Assembly (NCBI GenBank): GCA_002423305.1
Contig: DIVI01000165.1
Span: forward strand, 9,512 to 25,659
Origin: Methylococcus sp. UBA6136
Lineage (GTDB): Bacteria > Pseudomonadota > Gammaproteobacteria > Methylococcales > Methylococcaceae
DNA: 16,148 nt
Direction: 5' to 3'
Made by a program: the position numbers and the translations under genes. Position 1 is the first letter of the stretch; every line of letters begins with the position of its first letter. Below are positions 8,213 to 14,988 of this stretch, piece after piece. The notes under the pieces are model-generated. The model was not told the DNA's origin, searched no databases, and saw only the letters and a list, made by a program, of their open reading frames with translations.

Positions 8213-8764
8213 ATGAAAATCATCGACCACTGCATCGAGGGGGCGCTGTTCATTCCCAGCCCCAACTGCGACGAACGGCAGGGGCCAGACGATCTCTCGC
8301 TGATCGTCATTCACTGCATCAGCCTTCCCCCGGGAGAGTTTGGCACGGAGGGCGTCACCCAGCTTTTCACCAATACGCTGAATCCCGGCGAGCACCCCTA
8401 CTACGAGGGCATCGCTCACCTGAGGGTTTCCGCACATCTCCTGATCCGCCGCTCCGGCGAATTGATCCAGTACGTCCCCTTCAACCAGCGCGCCTGGCAT
8501 GCCGGCGTTTCCTGCTATGGCGATCGCACCGTCTGCAACGAATTCTCTATTGGGATAGAGCTGGAGGGCACAGACGATTCGCCCTACAAAGACATTCAAT
8601 ACATCCAGCTCAATGCCGTCATCGATGCCCTGCTGGCCGCCTATCCCACACTTTCGCGCCAGCACGTCACCGGCCACGAACACATCGCCCCGGGCCGCAA
8701 GACTGACCCCGGGCCATTTTTCGAATGGGCGCGCTTGACAGAGGGTTCAAGCAAAACGGCTTGA
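8213..8764 (+). CDS. ampD: 1,6-anhydro-N-acetylmuramyl-L-alanine amidase AmpD
   Basis: AmpD is a cytoplasmic zinc amidase that removes the peptide from anhydro-muropeptides during wall recycling; in species with inducible AmpC its loss derepresses the beta-lactamase. Zinc ligands are visible as His34 (VIHCISLPPGEFG), a His near 155 (GHEHIAPG) and an Asp near 165 (KTDPGP), with the preceding Lys also conserved. AHLRVSAHLLIRR, FNQRAWHAGVS and SIGIELEGTD are near-identical to E. coli AmpD. I chose the ATG at 8213 because it gives 183 residues and puts the PSP motif and His34 exactly at E. coli numbering. A GTG at 8192, three bases after lspA, would add seven residues. Its last 18 bases overlap the convergent glycosyltransferase gene. 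Confidence 0.95.
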   Translation: MKIIDHCIEGALFIPSPNCDERQGPDDLSLIVIHCISLPPGEFGTEGVTQLFTNTLNPGEHPYYEGIAHLRVSAHLLIRRSGELIQYVPFNQRAWHAGVSCYGDRTVCNEFSIGIELEGTDDSPYKDIQYIQLNAVIDALLAAYPTLSRQHVTGHEHIAPGRKTDPGPFFEWARLTEGSSKTA

Positions 8765-9727
8765 TTCCGTGCTGCACCGCGATTCAAGGCTTTGACGGAA
8801 TGACTCATCCATAATCATCCGGGCCAGTGCTCGCTCAAAATCGTCGGGACGCCCCACGGGGATGACCAGACCGCTCTTGCCTGTCTCGACCAGGCGCCGG
8901 GCTTCGCCGACCTCGGTGGAGAGTATGGGCAAGCCGGTGGCGGCGGCTTCGGCCAGCGCCATGCCGTAGGACTCAAAGGCGCTATACGACACGAAAAGGT
9001 CCATGGCGGCCATGAGCCTAGCCAGCTCGTCCGGCGACAAAACACCCTGCCAAACAACCCGGCCTGTCAGCCCCAGCTGCCGTAGACGCTGGCGCAGACC
9101 TTCGGCATAGTCCGGATCAAGGCCGGTCTCGCCCGCGAGATGCCATTCCCAGTCCGCGTCAATCCGGGCCAACGATTCCAGCAACTCGCGTTGCCGCTTG
9201 CCCGGCAGCAGGTTGGCGACGGTAATGAGGCGTACCCTGTCTGGGCAGCCAAGCGCTCGGCGCCGGCCGCGCCACTGACGAAATACCGGATCAACCTGCG
9301 GCTCGCGCAGGAAAACGGCGCAATGCGGGTACTGTTGGCGCAGCTCATCCGCTACCGGCGCACCCGTCGCCAGAAGAAAACGCATGCCCTTTGCCACGCG
9401 CGAGAATTGGTCCCGCCAATGCTTCCGCTCTGCGTCGTCCAGCATCGGATTGGCGTAGGGCAGGTAATGGACCAGCAATCCCTGACGGGGCCAGAGTCCC
9501 ATCCCCGACCAGTCGGCGAGATCTCGGAGGAAAAGGCTGTCCCAGAGCAACAGATCCTGCCCTAAATCGAATGGGGCTAACAGTCCGGGCAAATCGACCT
9601 GCCCCTGCCATTCGACCGAATCCAGCCGAATACCGTGGCATTGGGCCGTGCGAGTGAGGCTTTGATTGTAACGGGTACCGCCGGTCACCGGACCATCCAG
9701 CGGCGGATGGATGAAACGCAGCGTCAT
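8747..9727 (-). CDS. GT4-type glycosyltransferase (group 1)
   Basis: The 326-residue protein looks like a GT-B fold retaining glycosyltransferase that moves a sugar from a nucleotide sugar to an unknown acceptor. The N-terminal half starts with a glycine-rich loop (GPVTGGTRYNQSL, residues 12-24). The C-terminal half has LITVANLLPGKRQRELLES near 167-185 and the hallmark EX7E motif, Glu262 and Glu270 in FESYGMALAEA, followed by TGLPILSTEVGEARRLV. No membrane segment is obvious. I chose the ATG at 9727; the frame stays open upstream, but that would run far into the divergent CDP-alcohol transferase gene. The C-terminus is short for the family and overlaps ampD by 18 bases. Donor and acceptor cannot be read from the sequence; the neighbours suggest a small-molecule or lipid-linked acceptor. 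Confidence 0.82.
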   Translation of the reverse strand: MTLRFIHPPLDGPVTGGTRYNQSLTRTAQCHGIRLDSVEWQGQVDLPGLLAPFDLGQDLLLWDSLFLRDLADWSGMGLWPRQGLLVHYLPYANPMLDDAERKHWRDQFSRVAKGMRFLLATGAPVADELRQQYPHCAVFLREPQVDPVFRQWRGRRRALGCPDRVRLITVANLLPGKRQRELLESLARIDADWEWHLAGETGLDPDYAEGLRQRLRQLGLTGRVVWQGVLSPDELARLMAAMDLFVSYSAFESYGMALAEAAATGLPILSTEVGEARRLVETGKSGLVIPVGRPDDFERALARMIMDESFRQSLESRCSTESSRFA

Positions 9728-9753
9728 GAAAACGGTTGGGGAACCATCCAGTT

Positions 9754-9764
9754 TGATGTCATCA
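9754..9764. promoter_or_regulatory. Short inverted repeat in the divergent promoter gap
   Basis: TGATG-T-CATCA lies roughly mid-way in the 70-base gap between the divergent glycosyltransferase and CDP-alcohol transferase genes. A symmetric site in a divergent promoter region can be an operator, but five-base arms occur easily by chance and I see no clear -35/-10 pairs beside it. Confidence 0.15.
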
Positions 9765-9797
9765 TCTCGGTTATTTCTTGCGATAGAGGTCCACCCC

Positions 9798-10484
9798 ATG
9801 ACTGAACCCACGATCGACCCATTGATGCGCTGGAGCGAACAACACGCCCTGCTGATGTGCCTGGGGATCGGCGGGGCCTGGCTGGAGCATTCGCCGCTGC
9901 TGCTGGCTGCCATGGCGGCGGCATCGTTCAGCGCGCTGCTGGTTCGCAACCGGAGTCGATACACGCCCAGGGGCGCTTTTGGCCTGGCCAACAGCCTGAC
10001 GTTGATGCGGGTCATCCTAACCCTCGCCCTGCTGCTGGTACCGACTCAACCCGAATGGCAAACCGTCGCGGTGCTGCTGCTGGTCGGCGCCGATGGCCTG
10101 GACGGTTGGGCGGCGCGGCGATTCGGAACCGCCTCGAACTTTGGACAACTGTTCGATCACGAGAGCGATGCGCTGCTGTTGCTGACAGTCTGCCTGCTGT
10201 TGCTGGCCTCAGGCCGGGTGGGCAGCTGGATTCTGTTACCGGGCGCGCTGCGTTACGGTTTCGTTCTCTTCAGCCGGACAGCCCAACCCCCGCAACGGAC
10301 TGTGCCGGGCAACCGATTCACGCGACTGATCGGCGTCACCACCCCACTCGGTCTTGCCGCCTGCTGGTTACCTGCCATCCCGCCGGCCCTAGTGACCACT
10401 CTCGCGGCCGGGCTGTCACTGGCGCTGGGCGGGTCGTTCCTGTTTTCCACCTGGCAGCTTTACCGGCCAGAAAGCATCACCTGA
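9798..10484 (+). CDS. CDP-alcohol phosphatidyltransferase family membrane protein
   Basis: The family transfers a phospho-group from a CDP-activated donor to an alcohol at the membrane, as in phosphatidylglycerol or phosphatidylinositol synthesis. This 228-residue protein has several hydrophobic segments and the complete catalytic signature D-x2-DG-x2-AR-x8-G-x3-D-x3-D at residues 99-124 (Asp99, Asp102, Gly103, Ala106, Arg107, Gly116, Asp120, Asp124), so it should be active. The ATG at 9798 is preceded by AGAGGT at good spacing; an ATG at 9711 would overlap the divergent glycosyltransferase start. The next gene, a methyltransferase, starts three bases after its stop. Its place inside a pterin-type cluster, rather than beside other lipid genes, suggests a special substrate; which one is unknown. 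Confidence 0.85.
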   Translation: MTEPTIDPLMRWSEQHALLMCLGIGGAWLEHSPLLLAAMAAASFSALLVRNRSRYTPRGAFGLANSLTLMRVILTLALLLVPTQPEWQTVAVLLLVGADGLDGWAARRFGTASNFGQLFDHESDALLLLTVCLLLLASGRVGSWILLPGALRYGFVLFSRTAQPPQRTVPGNRFTRLIGVTTPLGLAACWLPAIPPALVTTLAAGLSLALGGSFLFSTWQLYRPESIT

Positions 10485-10487
10485 ATC

Positions 10488-11267
10488 ATGCCCCTGCAGA
10501 CCACCCCGGCACAGTCCACCGAGGATATTCGCGCATTCTTCGATGCCATCGCAGCCACTTATGCCGATTCGCACGGCCAGGCGGATCAGGCGTTACGCGA
10601 TCGGCTGGATCTGATCGACTCATTACTGGCCGGGACCCGCCGTAACACCCTCGTCGAGATTGGCTGCGGCACCGGGCTTCATTTGTTTCCGCTGGCGAGC
10701 AGCTTCCAGGAGGCCATCGGCACCGACCTGTCCCCCGCCATGATCGCAAGGGCAGAAGCAATTCGGCGCAACCATGCTCATGCCCGGCGCATCCGCTTGC
10801 GCGTGGACCCGGCTGAATCTCTGGCGACCATCGCTAACGAAGTCGCCGATGCTGTGCTATGCGTGGGCGCGCTGGAACACATGCCGGACAAGACCGCCGT
10901 ACTGCATCAGGTGTTCCGTATTCTCAAGCCAGGAGGCGCCTTCGTCTGCCTGACCCCGAACGGAACCTATGCCTGGTATCGACACTTGGCACCTCGGCTG
11001 GGCCTGTCGATCCGGCACCTCAGCACCGACCGATTTTTGGGCAAGAAGGAGCTCTTTACCTTACTGAATGACAGCGGCTTGACTCTGGAACGCATTCAAC
11101 CGTGGACATTCATCCCGCGTGGCGACATGCCGCGCCACTGGGCAACCGCCCTTCAGTTTGCGGACTGGGCTGGACGACTAACCGGGGTAACCTGCCTCCG
11201 GGGCGGACTCGCCTTTCGCGCCATCAAGCCGATGCTTTCTGGGCCACCAAATCGACCTGGTGAATGA
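10488..11267 (+). CDS. Class I SAM-dependent methyltransferase (Methyltransf_11 type)
   Basis: The 259-residue protein has the Rossmann-type SAM fold: motif I VEIGCGTGLHLFPL (residues 56-69), an acidic residue for the SAM ribose at Asp80 (IGTDLSPAMIARAEA), a motif-IV-like GALEHMPD (127-134), and LKPGGAFVCLTPNG (146-159). The proline-rich and aromatic C-terminal half probably forms the substrate pocket. The pattern is UbiE/UbiG-like, but the substrate cannot be read. It begins three bases after the CDP-alcohol transferase stop, so both are probably co-transcribed and act on related molecules. Its last 44 bases overlap the convergent second methyltransferase gene. Confidence 0.85.
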   Translation: MPLQTTPAQSTEDIRAFFDAIAATYADSHGQADQALRDRLDLIDSLLAGTRRNTLVEIGCGTGLHLFPLASSFQEAIGTDLSPAMIARAEAIRRNHAHARRIRLRVDPAESLATIANEVADAVLCVGALEHMPDKTAVLHQVFRILKPGGAFVCLTPNGTYAWYRHLAPRLGLSIRHLSTDRFLGKKELFTLLNDSGLTLERIQPWTFIPRGDMPRHWATALQFADWAGRLTGVTCLRGGLAFRAIKPMLSGPPNRPGE

Positions 11268-12129
11268 TCAGCGCCAGCTTTCGATTGGCCAGTTGAGTCT
11301 GACGATCACCCAGCCAGTCCTCCAGTTGTCGCGTCTCGAATTGCCCCGAGCGCAACCCCTCACCATGGATCATGTCCAGCAGGGCGGCTAGGCACGCCTC
11401 ATCCGCGTCGCGATAAGAACCGCAATAGGGGGTGATATTCCAGTCGGAACTACCCAAAGCCAGAATGTCGAAACCCGCCTCACTCAGGGCGGCATGGAGA
11501 CGGCGCCCGGAATAGGCCCCGCCGCAGCGCTGTCCATCCACCCACCGCTCCATGGAAGCGTCATATACACCAAGAAGGGCGGCTTCGAACTCGCCGTCTC
11601 CATAAGCCGGATACAGCACGGTTCCAGCATCGTAGTTGAGTGAGGCATAAAACAGGCCGGCGGGTGCCAGCCACCGACGGATTCGTTCCACCATCCGCTC
11701 CAGCGGCAACAGATCCATGAGCGCCTGGGCAATCACGGCATCGTAAATTCCGGACTGAGCGGGCTCGTAAGCCAAAAGTTCTGCCGCCTCCAAACGGAGC
11801 GTGACGAACTCCCGATTGCGGCGCGCATCAACCACCTCGGCTGATCGCGACAGCTCGAATTCGGCCATTTCCAGATCATGCACGATACGGTCACGAGCCA
11901 ACTGCAAAAGATCGGCGTCGCGATCGACCCCAGTCAGTTCGACGCGGCCATTCAATCCGGACTGAAGCAGCCGGCGCAGACTGGCCCCGCTGCCACAACC
12001 CATATCCAGTATCCGCAGGGCGGAATGACTGCGCAGGGAGGACTCGAACAGCGCGCGCACATCGCGATTCAGGCTGCGCTCATCAAGCGGGTATTTGGCG
12101 TCGAGATACTCGGCAAACGCAATGCTCAT
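11224..12129 (-). CDS. Class I SAM-dependent methyltransferase, second in the cluster
   Basis: The 301-residue protein shows motif I ILDMGCGSGASLRRLL (residues 40-55), Asp69 for SAM ribose binding (TGVDRDADLLQLARDRI), and a post-II region YDAVIAQALMDLLPLERM followed by LAPAGLFYASLNYD. It is not a close copy of the other methyltransferase in the cluster; only the SAM-binding core is alike. The C-terminal 110 residues, including SDWNITPYC, match no family I can name. It starts 42 bases after the PTPS-like gene and is probably the last gene of the - strand operon. Its substrate is unknown. Confidence 0.84.
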   Translation of the reverse strand: MSIAFAEYLDAKYPLDERSLNRDVRALFESSLRSHSALRILDMGCGSGASLRRLLQSGLNGRVELTGVDRDADLLQLARDRIVHDLEMAEFELSRSAEVVDARRNREFVTLRLEAAELLAYEPAQSGIYDAVIAQALMDLLPLERMVERIRRWLAPAGLFYASLNYDAGTVLYPAYGDGEFEAALLGVYDASMERWVDGQRCGGAYSGRRLHAALSEAGFDILALGSSDWNITPYCGSYRDADEACLAALLDMIHGEGLRSGQFETRQLEDWLGDRQTQLANRKLALIIHQVDLVAQKASA

Positions 12130-12171
12130 CGGCAGGCGATCAGTTCAGCCGAGCCAGGAGCACCAGGATAT

Positions 12172-12546
12172 TCACAGCACACCGCCATAGGCCGCCCAGT
12201 CATGGTCGTTCTCCCATAGCTTTACCGTCAGTTTACGACCGGGCAGGGCCAGGTCATCGCGCAAATGCTCCCACAGGATGCGCGAGAAATGCTCAATACT
12301 GGGATTGAGGCCGGCGAATGCCGGTTGCTGATTAAGCACGCAGTCGGCATAAGCGCTGATGATTCCGGCAAGGGCCGATTCCAGAGCGACGATATCGATC
12401 AGATAGCCGTGCTGGTCGAGCTGCGCCCCTTCCACACTGACTTCGGCGCGGTAATGATGACTGTGCTCATGATTTTCCGCTCCCCAGTCGCCGCCCACCA
12501 GGAAGTGGCGGGCCATGAAGTCGCGGGTGATGGCCAGCTGGTACAT
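12172..12546 (-). CDS. PTPS/QueD-fold protein lacking the usual catalytic Cys and His
   Basis: The 124-residue protein has the 6-pyruvoyl-tetrahydropterin synthase fold, whose members act on dihydroneopterin triphosphate. The zinc site is intact: His14 (ARHFL), His26 and His28 (NHEHSHHYR, in place of the usual HGH). The family blocks GYLIDIVALESAL, NPSIEHFSRILWEHL and VKLWENDHDWAAY are present, the last with the conserved Glu112. The Cys normally four residues before HxH is absent (Gly22 there, with Trp21 and Glu24 nearby), and the DHxxLN segment reads ADCVLN, so the catalytic His is also missing. Different chemistry from QueD is therefore likely. It starts four bases after the dehydrogenase gene, in one operon. 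Confidence 0.85.
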   Translation of the reverse strand: MYQLAITRDFMARHFLVGGDWGAENHEHSHHYRAEVSVEGAQLDQHGYLIDIVALESALAGIISAYADCVLNQQPAFAGLNPSIEHFSRILWEHLRDDLALPGRKLTVKLWENDHDWAAYGGVL

Positions 12547-12550
12547 GGTC

Positions 12551-13573
12551 TCAATACTCGAAAATCACCTGCAGGGCCCCGGCATTCCTGTCCGCAGCCA
12601 ATTCAAAGGCATTCTGACAGTCAGGCAGCCCAAAACGGTGAGTAATGAACTGCTCGGGGGCAATCCGATCCAGCCATTCAACCGCCAGCGCGAGTCGCCG
12701 GCCCTTGCTCCAGCGTCCACTGAGGGCCGGATTGACGGTACTCACCTGGCTGGAAATCAGCTTGACGCGACGACGGTGAAAATGGCCGCCCAGATCGACC
12801 AGACCCGCGTTTCGCCCATACCAGGAACCGACCACGATGCGGCTATCAAACCCGCACATCCGAATCGCCTGGTTCAACGCCTCAATCTGGCCCGATACCT
12901 CAATGGCGAAATCGAGGCCATCCTGGTCATCATCGAAAAGACACTCTTCAAGTACAGCCAGCTCTCTGCCTCGCGAGGGATCCACTACCAGACTGGCACC
13001 CAGCCTCTCGGACAACTCACGGCGCGGGGCGATCGGGTCGGCGGCAATCAGCTCTTCCAGCGGAAACTGGGACAGAACGGCCATCGTCAGCAAGCCGACA
13101 ATGCCCTGCCCACAGACCATGCCCCGCTCACCTGCCAGCGGCGCAGCGTCCATGACCAGATTGAGGGCGGACTCCATATTGGCCAGAAACAGAGCCCGAT
13201 CCGCCGGCATGCCCTCGGGCAAGAGATAGCAGCACCGCTTGTCAACCACCGCTTCAGCCTGATGGGGATGAAAGACAAACACCCACCGGCCTTCCCAGCG
13301 TCGATCCTCGCGGCTGCCGGCGGCGATGACTTCACCCACCAGGGCGTAGCCGTATTTGAAGGGATAGCGAAAGTCGCCCTCCAGGGTTTCCAGCCCCTCA
13401 TCCTTTTTCCAGTCTTCCGGAACCCCGCCCCGAAAGATCAGGGACTCCGTGCCGGGACTGATGGCAGAGCACACGGCGCGCACCAACAACTCCCCCGGTC
13501 CCGGCCTGCCGGCGTGGACCTCACGCACCTGCACGGTGTGCGGTGCGACGTGAAAGATAGCTTGAGCGCTCAT
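12551..13573 (-). CDS. MDR-family (alcohol dehydrogenase-like) oxidoreductase, BchC-like
   Basis: The 340-residue protein has a GroES-like N-terminal domain and an NAD(P)-binding Rossmann domain with CGQGIVG (GxGxxG at residues 155-160). The N-terminal CSAISPGTE (Cys35, GTE at 41-43) and the C-terminal ISSQVSTVNP with THRFGLPDCQNAFEL resemble the branch that includes bacteriochlorophyllide dehydrogenase BchC. The catalytic-zinc GHE motif of classical alcohol dehydrogenases is replaced by KYGYALVGEV (73-82), so zinc binding is uncertain. The start is fixed by an ATGA overlap with the stop of the ribA-ribD fusion gene. It probably oxidises or reduces a side chain of the pathway intermediate; the substrate is unknown. 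Confidence 0.82.
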   Translation of the reverse strand: MSAQAIFHVAPHTVQVREVHAGRPGPGELLVRAVCSAISPGTESLIFRGGVPEDWKKDEGLETLEGDFRYPFKYGYALVGEVIAAGSREDRRWEGRWVFVFHPHQAEAVVDKRCCYLLPEGMPADRALFLANMESALNLVMDAAPLAGERGMVCGQGIVGLLTMAVLSQFPLEELIAADPIAPRRELSERLGASLVVDPSRGRELAVLEECLFDDDQDGLDFAIEVSGQIEALNQAIRMCGFDSRIVVGSWYGRNAGLVDLGGHFHRRRVKLISSQVSTVNPALSGRWSKGRRLALAVEWLDRIAPEQFITHRFGLPDCQNAFELAADRNAGALQVIFEY

Positions 13574-14892
13574 GATTGGGGAAAGCGGACGGGGCCGTAA
13601 GCAATAATATCCGAACCCAATGTCTGGTAACGGCAATCGGTCAAGGTAAGCGGTGCCTCGCCGGAAGCGCTCAGTCCCTCGATGGCCCTGAGGCCGCCGA
13701 TGATTTTGGGGGTGATGGTAATGACGCAGTAGTTCACGAGATGATTTTTCAAAAAGGTTGAAATGGTTTTGCCGCCGCCCTCGACCATGAGCGTCCGGAT
13801 GCCATGGGCCGACAGGGCGATCAGAGCTTGACGGATGTCGACGCAGCCGCTGACATCGCCGTCGACTTCCAGAATGACGGCGCCATGGGCGGCCAGACGG
13901 CTTCGCTGTTCAGGATCGGACTCACGTGTTGTGAGAATGATCGGGGGCTTTCCTGATTGCGCTAGCACCCGACTGTCGGATGGAGTCCGCAAATGACTGT
14001 CCAGTATGACGGTTTGTGGATTTTCGCCTGCACAGTGACGCACCGTCAGCTGCGGATCGTCCGCCAGAATGGTATTTACCCCGACCAGCAGACCATCATG
14101 ATGCGCGCGCAGGTAGTGGGTTAATGTCATGGCTTGTTGGGAACTGAGCAAGAGGGGTGCGCCCCCATCGGCGGCAATACTGCCGTCCATGCTCTGCGCG
14201 TAGGTCAGCGTGACGAAGGGATAGCCCTGCCCCTCATCGGATTGAGCCAAACTCAATTGATCAATGAGCGGTTCGATAAAGGCCAATTCGTGATGCTCCG
14301 GTGTCCGCTCCCGGAAACTCAGCAAATGCGACATGCGTTCTGCCTTGGAGCGCAGGTAGTCGATGTTGTCCCGATGATGGCCCACCTCGATGGGAATGCG
14401 TGCCTCGACGGTTACCCCGTACCTTTGCAATTCCTCAACCTTGTGGGGATTGTTGGTAATGAGCCGAATGGATTCAACGCCGAGGTCATTGAGTATTCGG
14501 GCGGCTATCCCGTAATCGCGCTCATCTGCCTGATGCCCCAGGTGGATGTTCGCCTCCACCGTATCCATCCCCTGATCCTGAAGATTGTAGGCTTCCATCT
14601 TCTTCCGGAGCCCGATACCTCGACCCTCCTGACGAAGATAGACCAGGACACCCGCCTCGACACGTCCGAGATACTGCAGCGTATGCTTCAGCTGATCACC
14701 ACAATCGCAGCGCCGGGACCCGAAAACATCTCCGGTCAGGCATTCCGAATGCACACGAACCGGCACTCCGGATTTACCCTGCACCTCGCCCTTGACCATC
14801 GCGAGATGCTCCTTGGCATGCTCGACATACAGGTACAGGGAAAAATCGCCAAAGCCGGTAGGCAGGCGGGTTTTGACGAGATTCTTGATCAC
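13570..14892 (-). CDS. GTP cyclohydrolase II fused to a RibD-type reductase domain
   Basis: The 440-residue protein joins two riboflavin-pathway activities. Residues 1-205 are RibA: zinc ligands Cys51, Cys62 and Cys64 (HSECLTGDVFGSRRCDCG), RQEGRGIGL, Tyr102, DERD with Asp123 and Arg125, and TNNPHKVEEL. Residues about 222-440 are a RibD C-terminal reductase: TYAQSMDGSIA, LRAHHDGLLVGVNTILADDP, LMVEGGGKTIS and ITPKIIGG. Expected chemistry is GTP to 2,5-diamino-6-ribosylaminopyrimidinone phosphate, then reduction of the ribosyl to a ribityl chain. No deaminase domain is attached. I chose the GTG at 14892 because the next residues (IKNLVKTRLPT) align with E. coli RibA from its first residue; an ATG at 14961 would add 23 unrelated residues. 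The dehydrogenase start overlaps its stop. Confidence 0.9.
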   Translation of the reverse strand: MIKNLVKTRLPTGFGDFSLYLYVEHAKEHLAMVKGEVQGKSGVPVRVHSECLTGDVFGSRRCDCGDQLKHTLQYLGRVEAGVLVYLRQEGRGIGLRKKMEAYNLQDQGMDTVEANIHLGHQADERDYGIAARILNDLGVESIRLITNNPHKVEELQRYGVTVEARIPIEVGHHRDNIDYLRSKAERMSHLLSFRERTPEHHELAFIEPLIDQLSLAQSDEGQGYPFVTLTYAQSMDGSIAADGGAPLLLSSQQAMTLTHYLRAHHDGLLVGVNTILADDPQLTVRHCAGENPQTVILDSHLRTPSDSRVLAQSGKPPIILTTRESDPEQRSRLAAHGAVILEVDGDVSGCVDIRQALIALSAHGIRTLMVEGGGKTISTFLKNHLVNYCVITITPKIIGGLRAIEGLSASGEAPLTLTDCRYQTLGSDIIAYGPVRFPQS

Positions 14893-14927
14893 TGAGGCTC
14901 GTTTGGAAGGCGTGGACAAAGCGGGAC

Positions 14928-14956
14928 AGTATAACGGAGAAAGGGGGCCGAAGCCC
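14928..14956 (-). promoter_or_regulatory. Hairpin and TATACT -10-like element before the ribA-ribD fusion gene
   Basis: On the - strand, GGGC-TTCG-GCCC (14956-14945), a short stem with the very stable UUCG loop, is followed by TATACT (14933-14928), about 36 bases before the GTG start. The hairpin could end the kinase message, although only a broken T-run follows. TATACT matches the -10 consensus at five of six positions, but no good -35 is seen at the right spacing. If real, the fusion gene has its own promoter, which would support the GTG start. Confidence 0.28.
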
Positions 14957-14988
14957 TGCATGCTCTGTGTTTCGCGTCACTTTGCCTA

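Noticed and set aside
9711..9797. Upstream ATG of the CDP-alcohol transferase as its start
   Set aside because: It would overlap the divergent glycosyltransferase start and lacks a good ribosome binding site, while the ATG at 9798 has AGAGGT at proper spacing.
12515..13600. Long + strand open frame of 361 codons opposite the MDR dehydrogenase
   Set aside because: It is antisense to a gene with clear MDR motifs and an ATGA-coupled start, shows no domain of its own, and is rich in Gln, His, Pro and Arg as expected of a shadow frame in GC-rich DNA.
14893..14961. N-terminal extension of the RibA-RibD fusion from the ATG at 14961
   Set aside because: The extra 23 residues do not resemble RibA and would cover a hairpin and a TATACT element; the GTG start aligns with E. 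coli RibA from residue 1.
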